From an uncultured Clostridia bacterium (GTDB lineage: Bacteria; Bacillota; Clostridia; Christensenellales; UBA3700), in contig CAMOQV010000039.1 of the NCBI GenBank assembly GCA_946623205.1, positions 1 through 10,012 of the forward strand: 10,012 nucleotides of DNA, written 5' to 3'. Position numbers and translations under genes: made by a program. Shown piece by piece: positions 1 through 7,366 of the stretch; position 1 is the stretch's first letter, and each line of letters opens with the position of its first letter. The notes beneath the pieces are model-generated. The model was given only the letters and a program-made list of their open reading frames with translations. It made no database searches and was not told where the DNA came from.

Positions 1-1
1 T

Positions 2-112
2 AGACAAATTGCTGCAGAGCAAAGACAAATCAAGATGAAAATCATCCTAACAGTTTCAGGTGTTATAGCATCATTTATCTTATCTAGAATCTTAGCCGCA
101 ATATTTGCATAA
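2..112 (+). CDS. C-terminal fragment of an unidentified membrane-associated protein
   Basis: An open frame enters from the left edge and stops at TAA (110-112), leaving 36 visible residues. A polar, Gln/Arg/Lys-rich stretch (AAEQRQIKMK) is followed by about 22 mostly hydrophobic residues that run to the C-terminus and look like a terminal transmembrane helix. The stop lies 4 nt before the uvrB ATG, so the gene probably shares the uvr transcript and may be translationally coupled to it. The visible piece is too short and low in complexity to assign a family. It could also be a chance open frame, but its close fit to the uvrB start and its coherent polar-then-hydrophobic pattern argue for a real gene end. 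The 5' end is outside the window. Confidence 0.45.
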   Translation, partial: RQIAAEQRQIKMKIILTVSGVIASFILSRILAAIFA

Positions 113-116
113 GAAT

Positions 117-2075
117 ATGTTTGAGTTAGTTTCTAAATTTCAACCTTGCGGTGATCAATCGCAAGCCATAGACAAACTAGTAGAGGGCCTAAACGATGGT
201 TTACGCACTCAAGTTTTAAAGGGTGTTACCGGTTCTGGTAAAACTTTTACTATGGCAAACATTATTCAAAAGGCAAATAGACCAACATTGGTCATTGCTC
301 ACAATAAGACTTTAGCTGCTCAACTTTGTAATGAATTTAGAGAATTCTTCCCCAATAACAGAGTTGAGTATTTTGTTTCATATTACGATTATTATCAACC
401 AGAAGCTTACATCCCATCTTCAGATACCTATATCGAAAAGGATTTAGCAATCAATGACGAAATAGATAGATTGAGAAACTCAGCAACTTCAGCATTATGC
501 GAAGGCAGAGATGTAATTGTTGTTGCATCCGTGTCTTGCATCTACGGACTTGGAGCTCCACTTGAATATTTTTCAATGGCCATATCTTTAAGAGAAGGCA
601 TGACGATGGATAGAGATGAGCTTTTAGATCAATTAGTTGATCTTCAATACACTAGAAATGATATGGCATTCGAAAGAGCCACATTTAGAGTTAATGGAGA
701 TATTGTAGAGATTTATCCAGTACAAGAAGACAAAAAAGGCATACGTGTTGAGTTCTTTGGCGATGAAATTGAATGTATAAAAGAGTTTGAAATAGTCTCT
801 GGAAAGACAATTAACACATTATCTCACGTAAATATTTTCCCAGCATCTCACTATGTTGTTCAAAAAGATAAGAGAGAAGAAGCACTTCAAAGAATTGAAA
901 AAGATATGCTTGAACAAGTAGAAAGTTTCAAAAAAGAAGAAAAGTTTATTGAAGCTCAAAGAATCAAAGAAAGAACTTCATATGATATTGAGATGATAAG
1001 AGAAATGGGGTATTGTTCTGGTATTGAAAACTATTCAAGATATTTTGACGGACGAGAGGTTGGACAAGCGCCATATACATTAATGGATTTCTTCCCAGAT
1101 GACTTTTTAGTTTTAATTGACGAATCTCATATGACTCTTCCTCAAATACACGCAATGTATAGAGGGGATTTATCTAGAAAGACTAACTTAGTAAACTATG
1201 GATTTAGATTACCATCAGCTTATGATAATCGTCCTTTAAAATATGAAGAGTTCGATGAAAGAGTTCATCAAATGATTTGTGTATCTGCAACTCCAGGTCC
1301 ACAAGAATTATCTGAGGCTGGACAGGTTGTTGAGCAAGTAATAAGACCAACCGGACTTTTAGATCCTATTGTTGAGATACATAAGATAGAAGGTCAAATC
1401 GATGATTTGATGACAAATATTAATATTCAACTTGAAAAGAAAGGAAGGGTATTAGTAACAACGCTTACAAAAGTTATGGCGGAAGATTTAACTGACTATC
1501 TAAAAGAAAGACACTACAAAGTTAAATATATGCACTCTGATGTAGATACGCTAGAGCGTGTAGATTTAGTAAATGGATTAAGAAGAGGCGATTTTGATAT
1601 CTTAGTTGGTATTAACCTTTTAAGAGAAGGTTTGGATATGCCAGAAGTTACACTTGTAGCGATTTTGGATGCAGATAAAGAAGGTTTCTTGCGTTCAGAC
1701 ACAGCACTTATCCAAACAATAGGAAGAGCAGCAAGAAATGCAGATGCTAAAGTTATTATGTATGCAGATGTCATGACAGATTCTATGAAAAGAGCAATCG
1801 ATGAAACAAATCGTCGTCGTGAACTTCAAATGGCATACAATAAAGAGCACGGAATTACTCCAAAGACAATTATTAAAGAGATTAAAAACACACTTGAGAT
1901 CTCTAAAAAATCTAATAAAGACATTTCTTCAATGTCTAAAAAGGATATACAATTAGAGCTAGATAGATTAAAATCTTCTATGAAGTTAGCCGCAGCAAAT
2001 CTAGATTTTGAAATGGCTATTCACTATAGAGATGAGATTTCGAAATTGAAAGAGATATATAAGGAATTACAATGA
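117..2075 (+). CDS. uvrB: UvrABC system protein B (excinuclease ABC subunit B)
   Basis: UvrB is the DNA-damage-verifying helicase-like subunit of nucleotide excision repair. It is loaded by UvrA, clamps the lesion strand and recruits UvrC. The 652 residues match the usual family length of about 660-670. Visible landmarks are the Walker A motif GVTGSGKT (36-43), the tyrosine-rich beta-hairpin YYDYYQPEAY from Y89, the DESH motif (335-338), CVSATPG (motif III), motif VI QTIGRAARN from Q533, and a C-terminal UVR motif (about 610-652) of the kind that contacts UvrC or UvrA. I chose ATG 117. An in-frame TTG at 105 would add four residues (MHKN) and overlap the upstream stop; neither start has a convincing Shine-Dalgarno sequence, so initiation is probably coupled to the upstream gene. 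The stop overlaps the uvrA start (ATGA). No LexA box is visible in the 116 bases upstream; the operon promoter lies outside the window. Family assignment is secure; the exact start is not. Confidence 0.97.
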   Translation: MFELVSKFQPCGDQSQAIDKLVEGLNDGLRTQVLKGVTGSGKTFTMANIIQKANRPTLVIAHNKTLAAQLCNEFREFFPNNRVEYFVSYYDYYQPEAYIPSSDTYIEKDLAINDEIDRLRNSATSALCEGRDVIVVASVSCIYGLGAPLEYFSMAISLREGMTMDRDELLDQLVDLQYTRNDMAFERATFRVNGDIVEIYPVQEDKKGIRVEFFGDEIECIKEFEIVSGKTINTLSHVNIFPASHYVVQKDKREEALQRIEKDMLEQVESFKKEEKFIEAQRIKERTSYDIEMIREMGYCSGIENYSRYFDGREVGQAPYTLMDFFPDDFLVLIDESHMTLPQIHAMYRGDLSRKTNLVNYGFRLPSAYDNRPLKYEEFDERVHQMICVSATPGPQELSEAGQVVEQVIRPTGLLDPIVEIHKIEGQIDDLMTNINIQLEKKGRVLVTTLTKVMAEDLTDYLKERHYKVKYMHSDVDTLERVDLVNGLRRGDFDILVGINLLREGLDMPEVTLVAILDADKEGFLRSDTALIQTIGRAARNADAKVIMYADVMTDSMKRAIDETNRRRELQMAYNKEHGITPKTIIKEIKNTLEISKKSNKDISSMSKKDIQLELDRLKSSMKLAAANLDFEMAIHYRDEISKLKEIYKELQ

Positions 2076-4885
2076 CAAACGAAATAAAGATTAAAGGCGC
2101 AAGAGTTAATAATTTAAAAAACATTTCGCTAACTATTCCAAAAGATAAGTTAGTAGTTGTAACAGGACTTTCTGGTTCTGGTAAATCTTCGCTTGCCTTT
2201 GATACTATCTTTGCTGAAGGGCAACGTAGATACATTGAAAGTTTGTCATCATATGCTCGTCAATTCTTGGGACAAATGGATAAACCAGATGTAGATTTTA
2301 TTGAAGGTTTATCTCCAGCTATTTCAATTGATCAAAAAACTACCTCAAAAAATCCACGTTCAACAGTTGGTACAGTTACTGAAATATATGACCATCTAAG
2401 ATTATTGTTTGCAAAGATTGGTGTACCACATTGCCCAAATTGCGGAAGAGAAATTAGACATCAAACAGTTGACCAAATTGCAGACATAGTAATGAAGGCA
2501 CCTCTAGGTGCTAAGGTTAGAATTTTAGCTCCTATTGTAAGAGGTAGAAAGGGCGAATATAAAAAAGAACTTGAATACTACAAGAAAAAAGGCTATGTAA
2601 GAGTAGTTATTGATGATATAGATTATACATTTGAAGATGAGATATCTTTGGATAAAAACATAAAGCACACAATCTCTATTGTCGTAGATAGATTAATTGT
2701 TAAAGATGGCATATTAAGAAGATTAACAGATTCTCTTGAAAACGCATTAAATGTAGCAGAGGGAATGGTTGAAATTGAAATAAATGGCGAAAAACAACTT
2801 CTAAGTACAAAATATGCTTGCCCAGATTGTGGTATTTCTATTGAAGAATTGGCTCCACGTTCATTTTCATTTAACTCACCATATGGTGCATGTCCAAAAT
2901 GTACTGGACTTGGGTATACAAATGAAGTAGACAAAAACAAATTAATTAAGTGGGATAAAACAATAAACGAAGGCGCATTCAACGTTTCGGGTTGGATGAT
3001 GGATATTTGCAATATGCCATGGGCTCTATATAGGGAACTTGGTAAGAAATTGCATTTTTCTTTAGATACTCCAGTTCGCGAAATGCCAAAAGAACTTTTA
3101 GATAAGATTTTATATGGCATTGATGAAAAGTTAGATATTGAATTTAAATCAGAAAAGATGCAAGGATCAATTTCTAAAAAATATATTGGTGTTATTCCAA
3201 ATATTATGAAGAGATATAAAGAAACTACATCAGATTTTGTAAAGGCAACTTTAGATAAATATATGAAACTTGTTCCTTGCGATGAATGCCACGGAACAAG
3301 ATTGAAAAAAGAAACACTAGCTGTAACTGTTAAAGGGTTAAATATCGCTCAAATGTGTGATATGAGCGTAGACAAGCTTCTTGACTTCTTCAAACATATA
3401 GACCTACAGGGTTCTGAAGCTATAATAGCCGCCCAAATCGTCAAAGAGATACTTGCACGACTAAACTTCTTAAAGAATGTAGGATTGGGCTATTTGACGC
3501 TTTCTAGAGCTTCAGGTACTTTATCTGGCGGTGAAAGCCAAAGAATTAGATTGGCAACACAAATTGGTTCTGGATTAACAGGCGTTCTATATATTTTAGA
3601 TGAACCATCTATAGGGCTTCATCAATCGGATAACGATAAACTTTTATCAGCTCTTGAGAATTTAAGAGATTTAGGAAATACATTGATAGTTGTAGAGCAC
3701 GATGAAGACACAATGCGTAGGGCAGATTGGATTATAGATATAGGTCCTGGCGCTGGTGTGCATGGTGGAAAAGTTGTAGCTCAAGGTACGGCAGAAGATT
3801 TAATGAAGTGCGAAAAATCCTATACAGGTCAATTTTTAGCAGGAAAGTTAAACATTCCTGTGCCAAAAGAAAGAAAGGTTGGAAATGGTAACTTTATATC
3901 TATAAAGGGTGCAAGAAAGAACAATCTAAAACATATTGATGTAGATATACCACTTGGTGTTATGAATGTCATAACTGGGGTATCTGGATCTGGTAAGAGC
4001 AGTTTAATTAATGAAGTTTTAAATGGTGCTGCTGAAAACTATTTAAATGGTATGTTTGATGTAGATAATGATTGTGATGAAATTACAGGATTTGAAAACA
4101 TAGATAAGGTAATTAATATTGATCAACAACCAATTGGTCGTACACCTCGTTCAAATCCAGCTACATATACTGGCGTATTCTCGCCAATTAGAACATTGTT
4201 CTCTCAAACTCCAGATGCTAAATCTAGAGGATATCAACCAGGCAGATTCTCATTTAATGTATCTGGTGGTAGATGTGAAAACTGTCAAGGCGACGGAATT
4301 ATTAAAATAGAAATGAATTTCTTAAACGATGTTTATGTGCCTTGTGAAGTTTGCCACGGCCAAAGATATAATAGAGAAACGCTTGAGGTTAGATATAAAG
4401 GAAAGAACATTTACGATGTTTTAGATATGACAATTGATGAGGCTTGTGAATTCTTTAAGAATCATCCTCAAATTTATACAAAGATTAAAACTCTTCAAGA
4501 TGTAGGCTTAGGATATATAAAGCTTGGACAAAGCGCAACAACGCTATCTGGTGGTGAAGCGCAAAGAGTTAAACTTGCAACTGAGCTTTCAAAGAGAAGT
4601 ACAGGAAAGACTTTATATATCTTAGATGAGCCAACAACAGGTCTTCATGCTTACGATGTAGGAAAGCTTATTAAGATTCTTCAAAGATTAGTTGAAGCAG
4701 GAAATACAGTAGTTGTAATTGAGCATAATTTAGATGTTATAAAGGTTGCCGACCATATCATAGATTTGGGCCCAGAAGGTGGCGACAAGGGCGGCGAAAT
4801 CATTGCTCAAGGAACACCTGAAGAAGTAGCTAGTGTTAAAAAGAGTAAGACTGGAATCTATCTAAAAAAGATTTTAAATTTATAA
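2072..4885 (+). CDS. uvrA: UvrABC system protein A (excinuclease ABC subunit A)
   Basis: UvrA is the dimeric ABC-type ATPase that scans DNA for bulky lesions and loads UvrB. The 937 residues are close to the 940 of the E. coli protein. Both nucleotide-binding halves are present: Walker A GLSGSGKSS near residue 31 with signature LSGGESQRIRLA and Walker B LYILDEPSIGLH; then Walker A GVSGSGKSS in the second half with signature LSGGEAQRVKLA (about 826) and LYILDEPTTGLH. Zinc-binding cysteine sets are intact: C250/C253 with C274/C277, and C735/C738 with C758/C761. A further CPNC pair at C121/C124 lies in the region that contacts UvrB in this family. The ATG overlaps the uvrB stop by 4 nt, and AAGGAA at 2061-2066 gives a well-placed SD five bases upstream. 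Adjacent, coupled uvrB-uvrA matches their joint function. Nothing is broken or missing, and a terminator follows 14 nt after the stop. Confidence 0.98.
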   Translation: MTNEIKIKGARVNNLKNISLTIPKDKLVVVTGLSGSGKSSLAFDTIFAEGQRRYIESLSSYARQFLGQMDKPDVDFIEGLSPAISIDQKTTSKNPRSTVGTVTEIYDHLRLLFAKIGVPHCPNCGREIRHQTVDQIADIVMKAPLGAKVRILAPIVRGRKGEYKKELEYYKKKGYVRVVIDDIDYTFEDEISLDKNIKHTISIVVDRLIVKDGILRRLTDSLENALNVAEGMVEIEINGEKQLLSTKYACPDCGISIEELAPRSFSFNSPYGACPKCTGLGYTNEVDKNKLIKWDKTINEGAFNVSGWMMDICNMPWALYRELGKKLHFSLDTPVREMPKELLDKILYGIDEKLDIEFKSEKMQGSISKKYIGVIPNIMKRYKETTSDFVKATLDKYMKLVPCDECHGTRLKKETLAVTVKGLNIAQMCDMSVDKLLDFFKHIDLQGSEAIIAAQIVKEILARLNFLKNVGLGYLTLSRASGTLSGGESQRIRLATQIGSGLTGVLYILDEPSIGLHQSDNDKLLSALENLRDLGNTLIVVEHDEDTMRRADWIIDIGPGAGVHGGKVVAQGTAEDLMKCEKSYTGQFLAGKLNIPVPKERKVGNGNFISIKGARKNNLKHIDVDIPLGVMNVITGVSGSGKSSLINEVLNGAAENYLNGMFDVDNDCDEITGFENIDKVINIDQQPIGRTPRSNPATYTGVFSPIRTLFSQTPDAKSRGYQPGRFSFNVSGGRCENCQGDGIIKIEMNFLNDVYVPCEVCHGQRYNRETLEVRYKGKNIYDVLDMTIDEACEFFKNHPQIYTKIKTLQDVGLGYIKLGQSATTLSGGEAQRVKLATELSKRSTGKTLYILDEPTTGLHAYDVGKLIKILQRLVEAGNTVVVIEHNLDVIKVADHIIDLGPEGGDKGGEIIAQGTPEEVASVKKSKTGIYLKKILNL

Positions 4886-4899
4886 GTAAATTTTTTAGT

Positions 4900-4984
4900 C
4901 ACTTTTAAGCCAAAGTAAGATAAATATGGAATATTTTTTAAAGTTAGTTAGGCAAACTAACAAAAGTGCTTTTTTTGTTTTTTT
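4900..4984 (+). terminator. Composite rho-independent terminator after uvrA
   Basis: A perfect 7-bp stem GTTAGTT/AACTAAC (4943-4949 with 4955-4961, 5-nt loop) is followed at once by AAAAGTG (4962-4968), which is the exact complement of CACTTTT at 4900-4906. The two stems could therefore stack, with the longer-range one closing just before the T-tract. A run of 14 T interrupted by one G follows (4970-4984). It ends the uvrB-uvrA transcript and isolates the next gene. The inner hairpin is AT-rich and separated from the T-run by 8 nt, so efficient termination would need the outer stem. That folding is inferred by eye. Confidence 0.7.
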
Positions 4985-5032
4985 AATTGTGTTAGACTAT
5001 TTGCGATTGGTTAGAACGCATTAAAAAAATAT

Positions 5033-5040
5033 AAGGAAGA
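5033..5040 (+). promoter_or_regulatory. Ribosome binding site of the LRR-Hint gene
   Basis: AAGGAAGA lies 9 nt before ATG 5050 and supports that codon as the start. The next in-frame Met is M61, past the hydrophobic leader, so the leader belongs to the protein. Confidence 0.7.
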
Positions 5041-5049
5041 ACTAGAAAA

Positions 5050-6543
5050 ATGTTGAAAAAAGGTTATTTAATTGGTGGCGTAGTTGCCATCTCTTTAGTG
5101 CTAGTTTTGGCACTAGTTTTAAGTTTTAGTTTCGCACCTGTAAAAACACTTGTAAGTGAGGATGCAAATGTTTCTACAGTGGCAAATACTTCTCAATACT
5201 GGTATTATGAAGATTATGAAGATGGAATTATGCTTGTAGGCAATTCAGTTCACTGGATGGCTACTATGGTAATTCCAAGAGAAGTGGATGGGAAGAAGGT
5301 TGTAGCAATCGGAGCAAGTTTATATACGAGTACTATAAACGCTCCTGTTGAAACTGCAATTATCCCAAATACAGTTAGATATATTGAAGCTAATGCATTT
5401 GCACAATATCCAAATGTTGTACTTTTCTTTGAAGGAGATAATACAGCAAGTTTTGATCCAGATTGGAATTTAACAAACAATCCATATGTTACAAATTGTG
5501 AGATTGTAAAGTATACATATCAAGGAGATTATTTCTGGGAAAGAAAGACAGCTTATTATCTAAATTCATTTATGGATACAGACATTCACAATGCGCAAAA
5601 TGATACTGGAGTAAGATTTAAAATACCAGTACGTACAGGATTAGACAAGGATGTATTTAAGGGATTCGATTACGATCAAAATGCTACAGAGCCAGCATAT
5701 ACAAGAATAAATCAATTGCCAGAAGCTACAGGTAACAGAGTTTATGCAATTTATTATGAAGGCGAACCAGCTCCAACAGATTACTATAAATGTGTAGCTG
5801 AAGGTACATTAGTAACACTTGCTGATGGAACAAAGGTAGCAGTTGAAGAGTTAACAGGTGAAGAAGAATTATTAGTTTGGGATATGGAGAAGGGCGCATA
5901 TTCTACATCTCCAATCCTATTTATTGATCATGAAGAAGCAGCTTTAAACGAAATCATTGAATTAACATTCTCTGATGGAACACAAGTTAAAGTAATTGAT
6001 GAGCACGGATTCTTTAATGTTGAAACTCAAAAGTATGTATATTTAAGAGAAGATGCATATAAATATATTGGTCAAACATTCAACAAGGGAAGCGAAAATG
6101 TTACGTTAGTTGATGTAAATATCTATGATGAATATGTAGCAACATACAGCCCAGTTACTAAAAACACATTATGTCTTTATGTAAATGGTATGCTTTCTAT
6201 GCCAGGAGCAACAGAAGGATTTGCTAATATATTCACAGTTGAAAATATGAAGATAAAGGCTCCTTTGAAAGATTTAGATGTTGCTTTATATGGATTATAT
6301 ACATATGAAGAATTCTGCAGCGATGTTGTAGAAGTTCCTCAAGAAGCTTTCGAAGCTGTAAATGGTCAATATCTAAAAATATCTATGGCAAAAGGTTTAA
6401 TCACAAAAGATGAAATCAAATCTTTAGTAAATAGATATGGCGTATTTTTTGCACAAGAAGATGTTGTAGAAGTTAGTGTATTTGATAAAATCATTAACGC
6501 TATTAAATCATTCTTTGAATCAATCGTAAGTTTTTTTAACTAA
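5050..6543 (+). CDS. Exported/anchored BspA-like LRR protein with Hint (hedgehog/intein) domain
   Basis: Function is unknown; the architecture can be read. Residues 1-30 are a signal peptide or N-terminal membrane anchor: MLKK followed by a long hydrophobic core to about 29, with no lipobox Cys. Residues about 50-130 resemble a BspA-type leucine-rich repeat (VIPREVDGKKVVAIG, then IIPNTVRYIEANAF), a fold usually found on surface proteins. Residues 248 to about 385 form a Hint domain: C248 opens CVAEGTLVTLADG, a VEEL..G....VWD..KG strand pattern follows, and block-B-like SDGTQVKVIDEH has H319. The end, YSPVTKNTLCLYVNGML, resembles block F but lacks the terminal His-Asn needed for splicing. A separate C-terminal region (about 405-465) and an amphipathic tail (477-497, KIINAIKSFFESIVSFF) follow. 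The gene stands alone between terminators, with a good SD (AAGGAAGA at 5033-5040). No catalytic or toxin domain was recognised. Inference: a secreted or wall-facing protein, possibly self-cleaving at C248. Confidence 0.85.
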   Translation: MLKKGYLIGGVVAISLVLVLALVLSFSFAPVKTLVSEDANVSTVANTSQYWYYEDYEDGIMLVGNSVHWMATMVIPREVDGKKVVAIGASLYTSTINAPVETAIIPNTVRYIEANAFAQYPNVVLFFEGDNTASFDPDWNLTNNPYVTNCEIVKYTYQGDYFWERKTAYYLNSFMDTDIHNAQNDTGVRFKIPVRTGLDKDVFKGFDYDQNATEPAYTRINQLPEATGNRVYAIYYEGEPAPTDYYKCVAEGTLVTLADGTKVAVEELTGEEELLVWDMEKGAYSTSPILFIDHEEAALNEIIELTFSDGTQVKVIDEHGFFNVETQKYVYLREDAYKYIGQTFNKGSENVTLVDVNIYDEYVATYSPVTKNTLCLYVNGMLSMPGATEGFANIFTVENMKIKAPLKDLDVALYGLYTYEEFCSDVVEVPQEAFEAVNGQYLKISMAKGLITKDEIKSLVNRYGVFFAQEDVVEVSVFDKIINAIKSFFESIVSFFN

Positions 6544-6564
6544 ACAAAATAAGTGCGTATAACC

Positions 6565-6600
6565 AAAAAGGGTCCATTAATTTGGACCCTTTAGCTTTTT
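6565..6600. terminator. Bidirectional hairpin terminator between the convergent LRR-Hint gene and fol operon
   Basis: A perfect 10-bp inverted repeat, AAAGGGTCCA (6567-6576) and TGGACCCTTT (6583-6592), surrounds a 6-nt TTAATT loop. On the + strand it is followed by AGC and five T (6596-6600). On the - strand the stem runs into five T (complement of 6565-6569). It sits 23 nt after the stop of the LRR-Hint gene and just beyond the folBK stop (6599-6601), so it can end both transcripts. Confidence 0.9.
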
Positions 6601-7366
6601 AACATAAGTGTGGTGCGATTTCGGATAACGGAACTAATACGAAATCTCTGTTTTTATAATCCTTATGAGGAATTGTTAAATCTTTTTCTTTCATATGTAA
6701 ATCGTCATAGAAGATAATATCTATATCGCAAGTTCTATTTCCCCAGCGAACAGTTCTTTTTCTTCCAAGTGCTTTTTCAATCTTATGAATAACGTCTAAT
6801 AAATCATATGGATTTAATAAAGTATCTATTTCAACTGCGATGTTTACGAATTCTTCGGTCGCTACGCCTCCATATGGAGGATTTTTATAGAAGGATGAGA
6901 CTTTCTTCACATTTATCTCATCTTCGGCTCCTAGAAGCTTTACGGCCTTCTTAAGAGTGGCTTCCTTTCTTCCGAGATTGCTTCCCAAAGATAAATATAC
7001 CTTGTGCCAAGATAAAGTTACTTTTGTTTGTACAGTTTCGAATGTCATATCAAAAGGTGCTTTTGGTTTTGAAACGGCTAAAGTAATTTTTTCTATGCTT
7101 GGATATTTCTTTATTAAAAATAGTGCGCATCTATATGCAAGTGTTTCAATTAAATTGAAAGAGTTTTGTGTAGTGAAGTCTTTTATATCTTGCATTACAT
7201 CGCAATATGAAATTGTCTTTGATAAATTATCTTCTTTTGCTGCTTGTAAATAATTTACAAATAAAGTGGCATTAAATACGAATGGTTGAGTTGTTTTCTT
7301 TTCAGAATCCAAAACACCATGTGTTGCCATAATCTCAAGATTTTTAATTTCAATTGTTGTTTGCAT
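6599..7366 (-). CDS. folB-folK: Dihydroneopterin aldolase fused to HPPK (FolB-FolK)
   Basis: A cytoplasmic bifunctional folate enzyme of 255 residues. The N-terminal domain (1 to about 120) is dihydroneopterin aldolase, which turns dihydroneopterin into 6-hydroxymethyl-7,8-dihydropterin plus glycolaldehyde. ATHGV (14-18), E22, Y54 and K100 (SKPKAPF) match the catalytic positions of the single-domain enzyme, and FNLIETLA (70-77) is the family's glutamate region. The C-terminal domain (about 122-255) is 6-hydroxymethyl-7,8-dihydropterin pyrophosphokinase, which adds pyrophosphate from ATP: LSLGSN (125-130), N175 in EEFVN, LGRKR (200-204), RWGNRT (207-212) and the metal-binding pair D214/D216 in DIDIIFYD. 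There is almost no linker, so the fusion is compact. The ATG lies inside the folP end (17-nt overlap) without an SD, which implies coupled translation. It is the last gene of the fol operon and its product feeds directly into FolP. Confidence 0.95.
   Translation of the reverse strand: MQTTIEIKNLEIMATHGVLDSEKKTTQPFVFNATLFVNYLQAAKEDNLSKTISYCDVMQDIKDFTTQNSFNLIETLAYRCALFLIKKYPSIEKITLAVSKPKAPFDMTFETVQTKVTLSWHKVYLSLGSNLGRKEATLKKAVKLLGAEDEINVKKVSSFYKNPPYGGVATEEFVNIAVEIDTLLNPYDLLDVIHKIEKALGRKRTVRWGNRTCDIDIIFYDDLHMKEKDLTIPHKDYKNRDFVLVPLSEIAPHLC

Noticed and set aside
2623..3120. 165-codon open frame on the - strand inside uvrA
   Set aside because: It lies wholly antisense to conserved UvrA coding sequence, has no SD or family resemblance, and is explained as a shadow of codon use.
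4119..4310. 63-codon + strand open frame inside uvrA in another frame
   Set aside because: It overlaps the conserved second half of UvrA, including its zinc-finger cysteines, and has no sign of independent expression.
4990..4998. TGTTAGACT as an extended -10 promoter for the LRR-Hint gene
   Set aside because: The hexamer matches TATAAT at only four positions and the -35 region falls in the T-tract of the terminator, so support is too thin.
5007..5035. TTGGTT, 17 nt, TATAAG as a promoter for the LRR-Hint gene
   Set aside because: The -10 would overlap the ribosome binding site and put the transcript start downstream of it, which conflicts with SD-based initiation.
5791..6204. A true splicing intein interrupting a host protein
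   Set aside because: The C-terminal His-Asn and a +1 Cys/Ser/Thr are not present, no homing endonuclease is visible, and the flanking parts do not join into a recognisable host protein.
6957..7253. 98-codon + strand open frame opposite folBK
   Set aside because: It is antisense to conserved FolB/FolK motifs and has no independent support.
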